47,755 nucleotides of DNA from Actinomycetes bacterium (GTDB lineage: Bacteria > Actinomycetota > Acidimicrobiia > Acidimicrobiales > Acidimicrobiaceae). The notes under the pieces were generated by a model. The model made no database searches. It was given only the letters and a program-made list of their open reading frames with translations, and was not told where the DNA came from. The stretch covers positions 1 to 47,755 of the forward strand of contig JAJYZP010000008.1 of the NCBI GenBank assembly GCA_021799875.1. Direction: 5' to 3'. Below are positions 34,615 through 43,320 of this stretch, one piece after another (within the stretch, counting starts at the first letter, position 1; every line of letters starts with the position of its first letter). The position numbers and the translations under genes are program-made.

Positions 34615-34938
34615 ACCCGTGTTGCTCCTTCACTTACACTCTCTTACAACACTCTCCAACGTTGCAGGCGCCATCGAATTCCAACCACCACGGCGAACCT
34701 ACATTACGACGATGCTTCCAGCTGCATCAAACGTTGAAGAAACAACACACTCGAACACCAACGTCACTCGTTCTACGGTATGAGATGAAACTCGTGGCAG
34801 CTTCGACAAGTCGCTCAGACTACCCCTCGACTTGCCTGACCGGCCGCTCGGCTTGACGAGCGCCTACCTACCCCATAGTCTCCTGATCACTGGTTCGTCA
34901 GGTAGCACGATCTCTCCTGAGTGACGTATGATTCGGAG
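34615..34938. other. Divergent intergenic region msrA to tnaA
   Basis: 324 bases with no credible gene. CCTGA/TCAGG can form a small hairpin about 45 bp before tnaA. The tnaA -10 element is at the right end. I see no TnaC-like leader peptide. Confidence 0.5.
34927..34932 (+). promoter_or_regulatory. Putative -10 element, leaderless tnaA promoter
   Basis: TATGAT, 5 of 6 matches to consensus, is followed by exactly 6 nt and the ATG at 34939. This argues against the GTG at 34921 as the start, since it would lie upstream of the promoter element. Confidence 0.45.
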
Positions 34939-36318
34939 ATGAACTTCACGACGATCATTGAGCCCTTCCGAATCCACTCAGTTGAGCCGCTCGCAATTTT
35001 AAGCGAAGCCGCTCGCCGTGAAGCGATTCGTGACTCGCACTACAATCTCTTCGACCTACCATCACGACTCGTCACCATCGACCTCCTTACCGACTCGGGC
35101 ACTGGAGCTATGAGTCGAGATCAGTGGGCAGCTCTGCAGCACGGCGATGAATCTTACGCCGGATCCCCGTCGTGGGAGATCTTCCGCAATGCGGTATCGG
35201 AGCTCTTTCCCTACAAACATCTCATCCCAACCCACCAGGGGAGGGCCGCCGAGCGCATTCTCTTCTCACTTCTTGGGGGGCCTGACAAGATCATCCCATC
35301 GAATACCCACTTCGACACCACACGTGCAAATATTGAGTTCACCGGAGCACAGGCCATCGATCTCGTCATCGCAGAAGGAAAAGATACGCAGAGCAACCAC
35401 CCCTTCAAAGGAAATATCGATCTCGATGCTCTTCGTTCACTCCTCCAAGGGAGCGGACCTGGGACCGTACCGGTCGTCATGCTCACCGTCACCAATAACT
35501 CTGGAGGTGGTCAACCCGTCTCGCTAGCCAATATCCGATCGACCAAGGAGATCTGTCAGCAGTTCGGCGTTCCACTCTTTCTCGACGCATGTCGCTTTGC
35601 AGAAAACGCGTGGTTCATACGTAGTCGCGAAGCTGGCCAACAAGACCGTACCGTAGTCGACATCGTCCGCGAGATGGCTAGCTACGCCGATGGAATGACG
35701 ATGAGCGCGAAGAAGGACCCAATGGGGAATATCGGCGGATGGCTCGCTGTCAACGACGACGACCTTGCTGAGCAAGCTCGGTCCATGTTGATCCTTACAG
35801 AGGGATTCCCCACCTACGGCGGCCTAGCCGGGCGAGACCTCGAGGCGATAGCGGTCGGACTTCGAGAAGCTGTCAACCACGACTACCTCAACTATCGCAT
35901 TACCTCAACAAAGTATCTTGGTGAAGCACTGGCAAGCGCTGGTATCCCCGTTGTCCAACCGATTGGAGGACACGCCGTCTACCTCGATGCGCGAGCGCTC
36001 CTCCCTCATATTCCGCCTCTGGAGTTTCCAGGTCAAGCGGCCGCGGTCGCCCTCTACGAGATCGGGGGAGTTCGCGGCTGCGAGATCGGCAGCGTCATGT
36101 TCGGTCGACAGCCCGACGGAAGCGAGAGACCGGCAGCTCTGGAGCTCGTTCGCCTTGCGATACCCCGACGCACCTACACACAGAGTCACATCGATTACGT
36201 CATCGAGGTCGGAGAAGAACTCGTTCGCCGTGCCCCGGCACTCGTTGGCTACCGCATCACCAACGGTGCAACAACGCTCCGTCACTTCACTGCTCAATTT
36301 CAACCGATCACCGATTGA
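34939..36318 (+). CDS. tnaA: Tryptophanase (beta-eliminating lyase)
   Basis: 459 residues. PLP enzyme that splits tryptophan into indole, pyruvate and ammonia. The PLP-lysine motif is MTMSAKKDPMGNIGG (Lys258/259); PTHQGRAAERILFS, FDTTRANIEFTGA and FLDACRFAENAWFI are typical. Tyrosine phenol-lyase is the alternative: NIGG is shared with it. However, the specificity segment reads GCEIGSVMFGR as in tryptophanases and lacks the Arg of the SMERG segment in phenol-lyases. The ATG at 34939 follows a TATGAT element by 6 nt. It stands alone, without a recognisable TnaB permease. Confidence 0.88.
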   Translation: MNFTTIIEPFRIHSVEPLAILSEAARREAIRDSHYNLFDLPSRLVTIDLLTDSGTGAMSRDQWAALQHGDESYAGSPSWEIFRNAVSELFPYKHLIPTHQGRAAERILFSLLGGPDKIIPSNTHFDTTRANIEFTGAQAIDLVIAEGKDTQSNHPFKGNIDLDALRSLLQGSGPGTVPVVMLTVTNNSGGGQPVSLANIRSTKEICQQFGVPLFLDACRFAENAWFIRSREAGQQDRTVVDIVREMASYADGMTMSAKKDPMGNIGGWLAVNDDDLAEQARSMLILTEGFPTYGGLAGRDLEAIAVGLREAVNHDYLNYRITSTKYLGEALASAGIPVVQPIGGHAVYLDARALLPHIPPLEFPGQAAAVALYEIGGVRGCEIGSVMFGRQPDGSERPAALELVRLAIPRRTYTQSHIDYVIEVGEELVRRAPALVGYRITNGATTLRHFTAQFQPITD

Positions 36319-36653
36319 GAAGCGATACCGCTCACCCGCTCTCGTAGGCGAACTCGCAAGAGTTCTCTTCACAGCACACGGTAGACAACGTTGGAACCAG
36401 CGTTTCAAGTGCCTGCAGAGCACCAATGATCGCAACACCCGACCGGAGGCCGGGGTTGTAGGTGCACGGAGTACCTTCCATGCGCAAGCCCTGACACGCA
36501 GAGTACCGTTTCACATGGACATGAATCCTCCTACCGTAAGCCAGCAACGAGTGAGCACAGCAAGGAGAGCACGAAGAACGCTGTGAGCCCGACGAAGATC
36601 GGATAACGCAGTCTCTCATCTCTGCGGTCGATAAGGCCCCTAAGCTTGCTTCT
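36319..36653. other. Gap between tnaA and the small membrane protein gene
   Basis: 335 bases, occupied on the minus strand by the possible Cys-rich miniprotein. TAAGCT lies 7 nt before the next ATG, another possible leaderless -10 element (36640-36645 approximately). I see nothing else. Confidence 0.4.
36332..36514 (-). CDS. Possible small Cys-rich protein
   Basis: A 60-codon frame from GTG at 36514. A GGAGG sequence lies 12 nt upstream, somewhat far. The product has Cys near residues 7, 17, 49, 50 and 55 (GTPCTY, VCCEENSCEF) around a hydrophobic segment GVAIIGALQALETLV. The coding strand uses codons plausible for this genome. It ends 13 bp from the tnaA stop (convergent) and is divergent from the small membrane protein. 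No family recognised; it may be spurious. Confidence 0.35.
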   Translation of the reverse strand: MKRYSACQGLRMEGTPCTYNPGLRSGVAIIGALQALETLVPTLSTVCCEENSCEFAYESG

Positions 36654-36908
36654 ATGACAGTAGGGACTTGTTGGTTAAGTCGACTCGCAGCAGTAGCGAT
36701 CGGCTTCTATCTCCTAGCGGCAACCTTCCACAACAGCGCTGCGAGCTGGATGATTGCTGGCGGATTTGCCATAGCGCTCGTCATCGGCGTGATCAAATAT
36801 CGGGACAATCGCTGTGGCGCTCCGTTCGCCTGTACTAACGGGAACAGCGATAGTACAGATCTGCACGAGAAGATGGAACTTGCTGCTCTAGAGACGCAAG
36901 ATCGATAG
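36654..36908 (+). CDS. Hypothetical small membrane protein
   Basis: 84 residues with two hydrophobic helices (about 10-27, LAAVAIGFYLLAATFH, and 32-48, MIAGGFAIALVIGVIKY). They are followed by a short tail with two Cys (CGAPFAC) and an acidic end. Not recognised. No Shine-Dalgarno sequence; TAAGCT lies 7 nt upstream of the ATG. It is 47 bp before the DsrE-like gene on the same strand, so the pair may be co-transcribed. Confidence 0.6.
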   Translation: MTVGTCWLSRLAAVAIGFYLLAATFHNSAASWMIAGGFAIALVIGVIKYRDNRCGAPFACTNGNSDSTDLHEKMELAALETQDR

Positions 36909-36955
36909 CTACCATGTAGCAATCAACCCATTCGGCAGAAGAGATAGAGAGACCA

Positions 36956-37297
36956 ATGACCATGACAGATCCAGCAAAAGTAGCTTTTCTCATTTTGAGC
37001 GACGATCCAGCCCGAGCCCTACCGGGACTCGTGATGGCAACCCGTATGAAGGTTAATCGAGGAGCTGACGTTCGCGTCTTGTTCTTTGGTCCAGGCGTGC
37101 GACTCGCCGCCAGTGGAGTCGCTGACGAACAACTACAAGCGCTGACGACAGCAGGCATCACTCTCAAGGCTTGCTCAGCGAACGTTGAACAGTATGGCCT
37201 CGCCGAGGAGATCGGCTCCCGTCCGTTGGAGCTTCTTGCGGCAGGTGCCGAGGTAGAGGAGTTTGCCCGTCTCGGGTACACGGTCCTCAGTTTTTAA
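36956..37297 (+). CDS. DsrE/DsrF-like family protein
   Basis: 113 residues. The fold signature is an N-terminal strand KVAFLILSDDPARALPGLVMATRM, then DVRVLFFGPGVRL, a regulatory-looking helix, and GITLKACSANVEQYGL. These match the DsrE-like superfamily of small sulfur-relay and peroxiredoxin-fold-like proteins. One Cys (ACSANV) sits where active DsrE/TusD proteins carry a sulfur-accepting Cys. The start is ATG 36956, or ATG 36962. Convergent with menC, separated by 443 bp containing several hairpins. Confidence 0.8.
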   Translation: MTMTDPAKVAFLILSDDPARALPGLVMATRMKVNRGADVRVLFFGPGVRLAASGVADEQLQALTTAGITLKACSANVEQYGLAEEIGSRPLELLAAGAEVEEFARLGYTVLSF

Positions 37298-37740
37298 AGC
37301 CGGTGCCGAGCGGCCTCTAGTCGACCGATCGAGGTCTCAGGGGGTGGAAGGTTTCGCTACTGCACCAAAGTGTCATTGGGGTGGTACCTCTTAGGCGGTG
37401 GTTTGATAGGACCACCGCAGGCATCTCGCTTCCTAGCGATGTGTCAAGGACTCTAAGTTGTACCGAGGAGACCATCACTTCGTGATGCAGAGCCAGAACC
37501 ACCTCTACCCTCTCATCTCTTCGTAGCCACCTACTCCAGGCGTTCTCATAGCTCACCGAACCTCAAGTGCTGCATTCAAGGCGACCTGTCGGTCATATCC
37601 ATAAGGTTCCCAGGTCGGGCGGCCGGAGATCGCATGAATGATCGACCATCGCAAACGCCTACCTCGCTCTACCACGGCCTCAGTCGACATCGAAAGGTGG
37701 GGTGCGTGCCGCCTTCCTTGGGGGAGATAAGCCAAGATTG
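37298..37740. other. Convergent intergenic region with three hairpins
   Basis: 443 bases between the DsrE-like and menC stops. It contains perfect hairpins at 37395-37418 (GCGGTGGT/ACCACCGC), 37426-37439 (TCGCT/AGCGA) and 37473-37487 (CATCAC/GTGATG). On the minus strand two overlapping short frames (37735-37553 and 37556-37317) directly follow menC with a 4-base overlap. Their products are unrecognised and codon use is poor, so I do not call them. Confidence 0.5.
37395..37418. terminator. 8-bp hairpin, first of a three-hairpin array
   Basis: GCGGTGGT, an 8-nt loop, then ACCACCGC. It lies about 100 bp after the DsrE-like stop and is followed by two smaller hairpins. No T-tract. A bidirectional terminator between convergent units is the likely role. 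Confidence 0.4.
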
Positions 37741-38850
37741 CTATCGGAACACCTTTGCAGATACCGTAATCTCTTCAATTCTGTCACGGTCGACGTCAAC
37801 GCCGAGTCCCACTCCTTGAGGAACGCCCAGATAGCCCGGTCTCGAAAATACAACCGGGTTTACCAGCACATCTCGATCAAAGTAACGAGCCGATGGCGCC
37901 GTATCGCCCGGTAGCGAGAAGCCCTCAAGCGCAGTGAGAGCAATATTGTAAAGGCGGCCGATTCCGGTCTCTAAAAGGCCGCCACACCACAGACCGATCC
38001 CCCAGTCTCGGCAGTATTGTTCGATCCGTAACGCTTCTGCCAGACCACCGACTCTCGCTATTTTGAGGTTGACGATTGAACACGCACCAATACGGTGAGC
38101 CTGTTGGAGGTTGGTCAGATTGCGAATGCTCTCATCAAGACAGATCGGAGTACTGAGCTCTCGGGCTAACTCCGAATGGTTGAGGATATCTCCGGCCTCT
38201 AGCGGCTGCTCTATCATCATCAAGTCGTAACGATCGAGCCGCATCAAAGTCTCTACATCATCGAGGCGATAAGCGCTATTGGCGTCGACCATGAGATCGA
38301 GGTCGGGAAAGGCCTCGCGCAGTGATCGTACCGGCTCAAGGTCGTAGCCAGGTTTGATCTTAATTTTGATCCGACGGTATCCAGCGTTGCGATAGTGAGC
38401 AACGCGTTCAACAAGGACATCGAGCGATGACTGAATTCCGACACTAATCCCAACAGGAATCTCAGTCTTGGTTCCACCAAGATAGCTTGCGAGACTCTTC
38501 CCGTCTTCCTGAGCAAAGAGGTCCCAGAGAGCAGTTTCGACCGTCGATTTCGCCATCTCATTGAGTCGAATACCCCGGAACAGTTCGGTAAATTCCCATG
38601 GATCCGAAAAGGTACGGCCTATCGTTGCAGGAATAATAAACCGCTCCAAAATGTCACAGACTGAGGCGTTCGTTTCCTCGCTGTAGAACGGTGCATCAGA
38701 AGCGCCGCACTCTCCCACGCCAACCAGGTCGCCGCTCGTCACAAAGACCACGATCACATTCTTCGTAGCCTCGGTACCAAAACTCGTCGTAAAAGGCTCG
38801 ACCATCTCCAAGGAAAGTCGTCGCACTTCGATCGCGTCTATTCGCATCAT
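37741..38850 (-). CDS. menC: o-Succinylbenzoate synthase / N-succinylamino-acid racemase
   Basis: 369 residues, enolase superfamily. Catalytic residues are in place: KxK (K164, K166 in IKIKIKPG), metal ligands D189 (VDANS), E214 (IEQPL) and D239 (CLDES), and second-face K263 (NLKIARVGG). MenC makes o-succinylbenzoate in menaquinone synthesis; many family members also racemise N-succinyl or N-acyl amino acids. The GNAT gene 36 bp upstream is typical of the racemase context, and no other men gene is present here, so racemase activity is at least as likely. Starts at ATG-ATG without a clear ribosome site, consistent with translation after the GNAT gene. Confidence 0.9.
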   Translation of the reverse strand: MMRIDAIEVRRLSLEMVEPFTTSFGTEATKNVIVVFVTSGDLVGVGECGASDAPFYSEETNASVCDILERFIIPATIGRTFSDPWEFTELFRGIRLNEMAKSTVETALWDLFAQEDGKSLASYLGGTKTEIPVGISVGIQSSLDVLVERVAHYRNAGYRRIKIKIKPGYDLEPVRSLREAFPDLDLMVDANSAYRLDDVETLMRLDRYDLMMIEQPLEAGDILNHSELARELSTPICLDESIRNLTNLQQAHRIGACSIVNLKIARVGGLAEALRIEQYCRDWGIGLWCGGLLETGIGRLYNIALTALEGFSLPGDTAPSARYFDRDVLVNPVVFSRPGYLGVPQGVGLGVDVDRDRIEEITVSAKVFR

Positions 38851-38886
38851 GAAAGCAACTCAAGAGTCCGAGGAATATGCATCGCG

Positions 38887-39753
38887 TCAATTGCTGTGGC
38901 CATACCTCATATGGTAACCGTGGACGCTCCCGTCACTACGTCGCACAACTCCCACAGGTCGCAGACCTCTCGTAAAAGCATCAAGCATGACCGTTCGAAA
39001 CGGCAAAGACCACTGTGCACGCACCGCAGCTGGCACTGGCCTGCCCAACCCTGAAAAATCTGGTATCGCAACGCAGAGTTCGAGCTCATTCTTCCCAGCT
39101 CCCTCTTCATCCCGGAGCCTCTTCAAGACAGGAGCCTCGCCGTCCCCTTGTAAAAGCCACACGGTACGCGGGTCGTCACCATCCCACCATCGCGGTACCG
39201 TTCGCTCCGCATGCATCCCTAGGGAGGCCCCACGATTGGACAGAGCGTTACCGAGACGGTACGTTACGATAAACCGGTCGGTCGTAGGTGTCGACCCCGC
39301 CGGTGAATCGACAGGACCCGAATAGGCATCTGGTACAAAATCGGTCACAGTAGCCCCGAGAACCACAAGATTAAAGTATGCATTCCGAGCAATAAGGGGG
39401 TCGAACGTCCAGGCGATCGTTGCGTACCCTAAACGACTAGCGATCTCGAACTGACGGAGCTTCAGAGTTCGTCCGATGTGACGATCGGGTTCAAGTACTG
39501 CAGTTTCGTGAGACCAGAGTACGAACTCCTCACGATAGTAGACCGGAAATGCATAACTGAAGCCAACTGGCACCCCGTGAAGACGTGCGAGCAAGACCAC
39601 GCCGCCATAACGGGCGTGAATCATCAACGTAGCAACCGAGTCGGCAGCGCCCTCGCCCCACGTCTTCAACGCTAATCCTCGAATGACCTCGAGTTCATCT
39701 CCAGCTCGCACTTCGTAGATCTCGAGCCCTTCAATCTCTCCACCGGCAAACAC
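38887..39753 (-). CDS. GNAT acyltransferase, COG3375 type
   Basis: 288 residues. The N-terminal GNAT fold shows VGFSYAFPVYY, the acyl-CoA loop DRHIGRTLKLRQ, and TIAWTFDPLIARNAYFNLVVLGA, which is diagnostic for COG3375. About 120 C-terminal residues form a second domain. Relatives beside MenC-like racemases act as D-amino-acid N-succinyltransferases in Geobacillus. The GTG at 39753 has GGAGGAG 5 nt upstream, an excellent ribosome site; the frame stays open 26 codons further upstream but without support. First gene of the GNAT-menC pair. Confidence 0.85.
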   Translation of the reverse strand: MFAGGEIEGLEIYEVRAGDELEVIRGLALKTWGEGAADSVATLMIHARYGGVVLLARLHGVPVGFSYAFPVYYREEFVLWSHETAVLEPDRHIGRTLKLRQFEIASRLGYATIAWTFDPLIARNAYFNLVVLGATVTDFVPDAYSGPVDSPAGSTPTTDRFIVTYRLGNALSNRGASLGMHAERTVPRWWDGDDPRTVWLLQGDGEAPVLKRLRDEEGAGKNELELCVAIPDFSGLGRPVPAAVRAQWSLPFRTVMLDAFTRGLRPVGVVRRSDGSVHGYHMRYGHSN

Positions 39754-39958
39754 GAGACTCCTCCTCCACTTCCTGATCACCAACCAAGATCGCGTGCGAA
39801 CATCGTTGTGACAAGGAAGTGACACCTGCACGCACTGCTCTGCGACCGATCTTCCTGCTCCCGTCTCAACCGCTCATCATCGGTGTCGTTACGCCGCCAG
39901 GCTCTACCACCAGAACGAATACCTCACTAGGTCCTACCGTGACACCGATACGAAAGAC

Positions 39959-40810
39959 CTAGCCACTCCCAAGCCCTGAGAGTCCAGGAAGCTGCTCGAC
40001 CGTTGAACTCGAGGGCCGGACCACGTGGACGGGAGTCCCAAAATCACCTAACTGCAGGAGCTCAACGATACGAGCACGCTGATGACTTGACTGTGCCGCG
40101 TTGACTTCAAGACGCAGCTCTCGAATACGACCGGCGCCATCGATCCACACCTGACAGTCCGCAGTTCCTGAGCCTAAAGTCTGCGCTACACGTCTCAGCC
40201 CGGCCTCGGAGGTTCGAGCTCCGGATCGACGAAGCGCCCGTAAGAGACTCACGGCAGCACTATACTCAACCGTCTTTACACCATGCACCTCGACTCCTCT
40301 CCCGATCACCGAGACGGTTGAGCCCACGAGGCCGTATAAATCATCGAGTAATGCGCTCGGGTTACTCTCGAAGGCAGAGAACAAGACCGATGCACCCGAG
40401 CCAAGAGTGGCATCTGCGATCGCTCCGGGATCTAGCACAAACCACGACACAGAAGAAGGCACCTCACCAATCAACGATCTGGGAAGCGAGAGGTACTCGT
40501 GGTGATTGAGCACAAGCGCTTGGACCTTCCCAACCGGAGCCGGAAGCGTTAGCGAGAATGCGGCACTGGGGTTCGAATTCGCGTGGGCCTCAACCCCATC
40601 GACCGACAGTGCGGAGATCGTCGAACCTCCAATGCGAGCCTTCTCTGTACTGACAACGTGGAACGACTGCTGAGCTAAGGTTCTCTTCAATGCCTGCGTG
40701 ATAACAGAGCTTGGAACCCGCTCTTGGCCTGGTGGCGTTGACGTCGGGTGAACAGTTCGGACACAACTCGCAAGTAGGAGCACCGAAGCACCACCGAGCA
40801 AGAGCCGCAT
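39959..40810 (-). CDS. Hypothetical secreted lipoprotein
   Basis: 283 residues from ATG 40810. A lipoprotein signal peptide MRLLLGGASVLLLAS precedes Cys16 (lipobox LAS-C). The mature part (VDGVEAHANSNPSAAFSLTLPAP..., QVWIDGAGRIRELRLEV) has the alternating strands of the LppX/LprG or LolA-like fold. Such proteins carry lipids in the cell envelope; this is a suggestion only. The frame continues 25 codons upstream to ATG 40885, but a TATGAT element overlaps that ATG, so the shorter start is preferred. It lies 205 bp upstream of the GNAT gene on the same strand. Confidence 0.75.
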   Translation of the reverse strand: MRLLLGGASVLLLASCVRTVHPTSTPPGQERVPSSVITQALKRTLAQQSFHVVSTEKARIGGSTISALSVDGVEAHANSNPSAAFSLTLPAPVGKVQALVLNHHEYLSLPRSLIGEVPSSVSWFVLDPGAIADATLGSGASVLFSAFESNPSALLDDLYGLVGSTVSVIGRGVEVHGVKTVEYSAAVSLLRALRRSGARTSEAGLRRVAQTLGSGTADCQVWIDGAGRIRELRLEVNAAQSSHQRARIVELLQLGDFGTPVHVVRPSSSTVEQLPGLSGLGSG

Positions 40811-41663
40811 GACGTGTCGCAGACTTTGGCGTGTACGACTACCGAAAGACAGCTCACCGCCAAAGGCGATCGTTCTTTGTATCATACGTTCTCGGTACTG
40901 AGAGCACGAAATGCTCGGGTTCGTAGGGCGCTACCGCTAGCCGACGTCGAACTCACCACTGATCGACCGAGGGAAGCGAGAATTCCAAACGATGCATGCA
41001 GCAGCCCCTTACGACACCTAGGTCTCATACCGCCACTTCCGACATCATCGAATCCTAGAACTCCGTTCGCGAGAGATAGCTTGATCGGGAGAGATCGCGA
41101 AATGACCTACCCTTAAATTTTTCACTATCGTGGTTCCTCAATGCCTCACAGTTCAACCATAGCTCAGGCATCGTGTTGTCTTCCCAGAGGAGTATGGTCA
41201 GGCCCGCCGGGGACCAAGAGCATCGCTTTGTTATCCCTTAAGATCAGCGACCGACGAGTCGACCTTCGTGCGAGCCGGCATTCGCGTTGCCACCTTCGAT
41301 CCGACTGAACTCGTTGTGAGAACGTCCACCCTCTCAAGATTAAAGCGGTCACAACGTGTCACCTCAGCGATAAGGAACCCGACTTTGCCTAGAGCTACAA
41401 AGCGTTGCACAGCGCCTTGGCGCCGTGCAACCTCATTCCAACTCGTCCACGTACATCGATCGCACACATCGAAGCATCCTTATACGAAACGTGATGAGAA
41501 CCGAAGGGGCAAGCTGCTCGATAGACCGAGAGAACCGACCAACGTATTCCACCACAATCCCCCATCGAGAACGGTCTGATAGCGGTGTAGTACCACCGTT
41601 AACACTGACCTTTCCCGGACCTCAGAGCATCGAGGATAGTGTCAGGTCTGCAAACCTCTACAT
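40811..41663. other. Intergenic region glucose dehydrogenase to lipoprotein
   Basis: About 850 bases. It contains a GAGCA/TGCTC hairpin at 40902-40916, a possible TATGAT -10 element at about 40880-40885 on the minus strand, and one weakly supported small frame (41231-41467). Nothing else is recognised. Confidence 0.5.
41231..41467 (-). CDS. Possible small hypothetical protein
   Basis: A 78-codon frame from GTG at 41467, with AAGGA 9 nt upstream. The product starts with a CDRC pair and has a fairly regular soluble sequence (SWNEVARRQGAVQRFVALG, then KVGFLIAEVTRCDRF). It lies about 200 bp downstream of the glucose dehydrogenase gene on the same strand. No family is recognised; it could be spurious or a gene remnant. 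Confidence 0.3.
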   Translation of the reverse strand: MCDRCTWTSWNEVARRQGAVQRFVALGKVGFLIAEVTRCDRFNLERVDVLTTSSVGSKVATRMPARTKVDSSVADLKG

Positions 41664-42710
41664 CTATGCAGTGAGGTCAATTACAACCTTGACATCATCT
41701 GCCTGACGATCCAAGGCATCGAGAGCCCGACTCAAGGGAACACGACGAGAGATCAACTTCGAGAGCCAGCGGATATCGGCCTTGGCGAGCGCTGATGCCG
41801 CTTGAAGATAGTTGTCACGAGAGGCATTCACGCTCCCAAACACCACCGTATTCTGCAAGACAAGCTCTTTATTGATAGCCGACGGATCTTGACTGAGAGC
41901 GTGCGAACCCGAGGAGATACCCGTCAGACAGATGATTCCATCCGGCGCAACGATGTTCGGAAGGTCAAACACTAAGGGTCCGTACCCCGTGCACTCAATG
42001 ACGATGTCAGGACGAACCTTCAACTCAGCGATAGTGCCATAGTGATAGGTTGCTCCGAGCTGTTTCACAAGCTCAGGTTTCGTACCACTGGCCATCTGGT
42101 CAAAGACGTGCACGTCCAGACCTCGCTGATGGCCCAGAAGTGCAGCGAGCAATCCAATTGGTCCCGCACCGGTCACCAGAACCGTTCGCGCAGGCCTCGG
42201 TGTCCGTCTCCCGAGGATCTCGGTCTGCTCCCAAGCCTTTGCGACTACCGAGGTCGGTTCAACCAGCACCGCTGCATCGCCTAACGATGCGTCAACCCTG
42301 ATAGCGAACTCTGGTTCGACTCGCCAATGTTGGGAACCATAACCATGACGGCTCTTGATACCGCGTTCTGTGTACTCACCGTTATCGCAAAAGTCCCAGG
42401 CATTGACAGCGCAGGCAGAACACGGAACCGGGTCGGGACGTCGAACGATTCCAACCACGAGATCACCAGGGGAAAATCCCGAATCAGTAGGAGCTTCAAG
42501 GACTTCACCGAAAGACTCATGTCCGAGGATCAAACGGTCGGTTCCCTCTGGGCTCCAACCGTAATTACCGCCGACGATATCGATATCTGTTCCACAGACT
42601 CCTAGTAATCGACCTCGAACGAGGATGGAGCCTTCGCCAGGATTGGGATCTGGAACAGAGGAGACCTCCGCACTTTTTGCTTGGAGCGGATGCACAGTCA
42701 AAGCTTGCAA
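41664..42710 (-). CDS. Glucose 1-dehydrogenase-type zinc MDR enzyme
   Basis: 348 residues, medium-chain dehydrogenase fold. Catalytic zinc residues are in GVCGTDID and GHESFGE; the structural zinc loop is PCSACAVNAWDFC. The segment GEYTERGIKSRHGYGSQHW and the C-terminal PSAINKELVLQNTVVFGSVNASRDNY match archaeal-type glucose/galactose dehydrogenases (Glu_dehyd_C), which oxidise sugars with NAD(P). The dinucleotide motif is TGAGPIGLLAA. I chose TTG at 42710 because AGGAGG lies 6 nt upstream; the frame is open 14 codons further. No partner of an Entner-Doudoroff path is nearby. Confidence 0.85.
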   Translation of the reverse strand: MQALTVHPLQAKSAEVSSVPDPNPGEGSILVRGRLLGVCGTDIDIVGGNYGWSPEGTDRLILGHESFGEVLEAPTDSGFSPGDLVVGIVRRPDPVPCSACAVNAWDFCDNGEYTERGIKSRHGYGSQHWRVEPEFAIRVDASLGDAAVLVEPTSVVAKAWEQTEILGRRTPRPARTVLVTGAGPIGLLAALLGHQRGLDVHVFDQMASGTKPELVKQLGATYHYGTIAELKVRPDIVIECTGYGPLVFDLPNIVAPDGIICLTGISSGSHALSQDPSAINKELVLQNTVVFGSVNASRDNYLQAASALAKADIRWLSKLISRRVPLSRALDALDRQADDVKVVIDLTA

Positions 42711-43320
42711 AGGGACCCTCCTACTATGAGAACCGGTGTATCGTACACCCAAGCGAGTTCGGCGACCTAATTTCGGTGACCTTCAGACGCTTGACACAGA
42801 GGTCTCTTCCCAATTCCTCGCGTAACGTAACGTCAATTCACGGAAACCCATATGAGACACTCCTCGTCACCTCTTTAGACCTCACACATATCGAAGCAGC
42901 GTTCACCGCACCCACTCCCTCCATCTACGACGTAGTCGAGAGTCCGAAACGAATGAGCGTACTACCGAGATGGCAGCGGCTCTCGACACCTCCCTTCATG
43001 ACAGGTAGCAGCAACATGCGAGCTACGTTCTCATGGCCGGATTGAAGGCGCATCTGTAGTCTCTACGGTCGATGCGAGGTCTGATCAAGAAGGTGTACGT
43101 GCAACCTCCGGGCAATGTCACAACTTCAGCTATTCACTCCTATCTGATGATGACTCGAGCCTGAGTGGTGCTCCTTAGAGACCGAGCGCTACCGAAGCTG
43201 GGGTACTGCTCTCCCGACAAGACGCACTCTTAACTAACTAATGCGTAGGCATAGTTCTTTGCTCGATGGGCGACAGAGAGAACCCGAACCGCAGAGCGGC
43301 CCGCTCATAGAAGTGACCCG
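42711..43320. other. Intergenic region MFS transporter to glucose dehydrogenase
   Basis: About 610 bases upstream of the glucose dehydrogenase gene and downstream of the transporter. I see no credible gene, repeat or clear promoter. Confidence 0.5.

Noticed and set aside
34615-34938. TnaC-type leader peptide ahead of tryptophanase
   Set aside because: No short frame with a critical Trp followed by Pro was found, and the -10 element lies only 6 nt from the tnaA start.
36835-37281. 148-codon minus-strand frame with Ala/Ser-rich product
   Set aside because: Antisense to the DsrE-like gene, which has a recognisable fold.
37317-37735. Two overlapping short frames downstream of menC
   Set aside because: The 4-base overlap looks operon-like, but starts are weak, codon use is poor (many AGA/AGG/CTA) and the hairpin array lies inside the second frame.
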